15,122 nt of DNA, from positions 81,363 to 96,484 of the forward strand of contig NZ_DCAO01000093.1 of the NCBI RefSeq assembly GCF_002311515.1, in the 5' to 3' direction. Under the pieces are notes generated by a model. It had not been told where the DNA came from and ran no database searches. It was given only the letters and a program-made list of their open reading frames with translations. This DNA comes from Thalassospira sp. UBA1131 (lineage in GTDB: Bacteria > Pseudomonadota > Alphaproteobacteria > Rhodospirillales > Thalassospiraceae). Below, one piece after another: positions 14,746 to 15,122 of the stretch. How positions within the stretch are numbered: the stretch's first letter is position 1; each line of letters starts with the position of its first letter. The position numbers were made by a program, and so were the translations under genes.

Positions 14746-15122
14746 TGCCAGTACCCTCAGCCATTCGGACCGCCTTTATGATTGCCTTGGCGCTGCCGCT
14801 TTTGAGTATCGGGGCTGGCCCCAAAAAGGCATCGGCTGATCCGCTGGTTGTGGATTTGTCGAACCATCTTGTGGCCATCACCACCGGCTTTACCGGCACC
14901 AAAGTGCTGTTGTTTGGCGCGGTCGAGGAAGAAGGTGACGTCGTTGTTACCGTTCGCGGCCCGGACCAAGACATGGTGGTCCGAAAAAAAGAGCGTAAAG
15001 TCGGCATTTGGGTCAACAGCGAAAGCGCGCGCTATAAGAACGTGCCAGCCTATTATGCCAGCGCATCAAACCGCCCGATGGATATCATCGCATCCCCGGA
15101 AGTCTTGCTCGATTACCGCATT
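14745..15122 (+). CDS. TIGR02186-type exported protein (partial, 3' end outside the window)
   Basis: An open frame of 126 codons from ATG 14745 to the window edge with no stop. The ATG shares its A with the TGA of the permease gene, so translation is probably coupled. The N-terminus is a signal peptide (TAFMIALALPLLSIGAG, cleavage likely after ASA near residue 31). The mature part starts PLVVDLSNHLVAITTGFTG and continues with TKVLLFGAVEEEGDVVVTVRG, VGIWVNSESARYKNVPAYY and ASASNRPMDII. I recognise this as the TIGR02186 family of alphaproteobacterial exported proteins, often placed beside TauE/SafE genes. It probably ends in a C-terminal membrane helix beyond the window. Its function is not known; a periplasmic partner of the permease is an inference from position. 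Confidence 0.85.
   Translation, partial: MPVPSAIRTAFMIALALPLLSIGAGPKKASADPLVVDLSNHLVAITTGFTGTKVLLFGAVEEEGDVVVTVRGPDQDMVVRKKERKVGIWVNSESARYKNVPAYYASASNRPMDIIASPEVLLDYRI

Noticed and set aside
1..15122. CRISPR array, mobile element ends, tRNA or rRNA genes, riboswitch
   Set aside because: I saw no regularly spaced repeats, transposase or integrase genes, terminal inverted repeats with target duplications, or RNA-gene signatures. Gaps between genes are short and ordinary.

Overview
The window looks like a chromosomal segment of an alphaproteobacterium. GC is moderate (my estimate is mid-50s %). The gene families point to the marine Rhodospirillales: a DUF2336 HEAT-like protein beside c-di-GMP enzymes, a TauE/SafE + TIGR02186 pair, a DUF5818-type lipoprotein and a COG1067 Lon-like protease. 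Thalassospira or a relative is my best guess, from gene style only. I see no insertion sequences, phage genes, CRISPR arrays, tRNAs or rRNAs.

Layout. (1) 1-1611: the 5' end of an unidentified minus-strand gene, divergent from a MocR-type GntR/aminotransferase regulator. Between them lies a compact control region of TGTCA/TGACA inverted repeats, one of which covers the regulator's start codon. (2) 1792-4958: a Lon-like protease with degenerate ATPase motifs, followed 2 nt later by a secreted or anchored SPOR-domain protein. (3) 4967-5275, minus: a small DUF5818-like lipoprotein, convergent with the SPOR gene. (4) 5398-6126: a stand-alone GGDEF diguanylate cyclase. (5) 6156-7535, minus: a Tat-exported FAD amine oxidase, best read from a GTG start. 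(6) 7874-12882: a three-gene operon of PAS-EAL phosphodiesterase, PAS-PAS-GAF-GGDEF cyclase and DUF2336/HEAT-like protein. The first two overlap (ATGA) and the third follows after 12 nt. (7) 12908-13701, minus: a TusA-like sulfur carrier followed by an ElaA-type GNAT acetyltransferase. (8) 13822-15122, plus: a TauE/SafE-type permease overlapping a TIGR02186-type exported protein that runs off the window.

How they may work together. The 7.9-12.9 kb operon pairs c-di-GMP breakdown and synthesis under separate sensory domains and adds a repeat scaffold, so it reads as one signalling module. The free GGDEF protein at 5.4 kb is a second c-di-GMP input. The TusA, TauE and TIGR02186 genes around a 120-bp divergent intergenic region suggest sulfur handling (intracellular sulfur carrier plus sulfur-oxyanion or organosulfonate export). 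The most unusual points are the MocR operator layout with a probable leaderless start, the Lon-like protease lacking canonical Walker residues, and the coupled EAL-GGDEF-DUF2336 operon.
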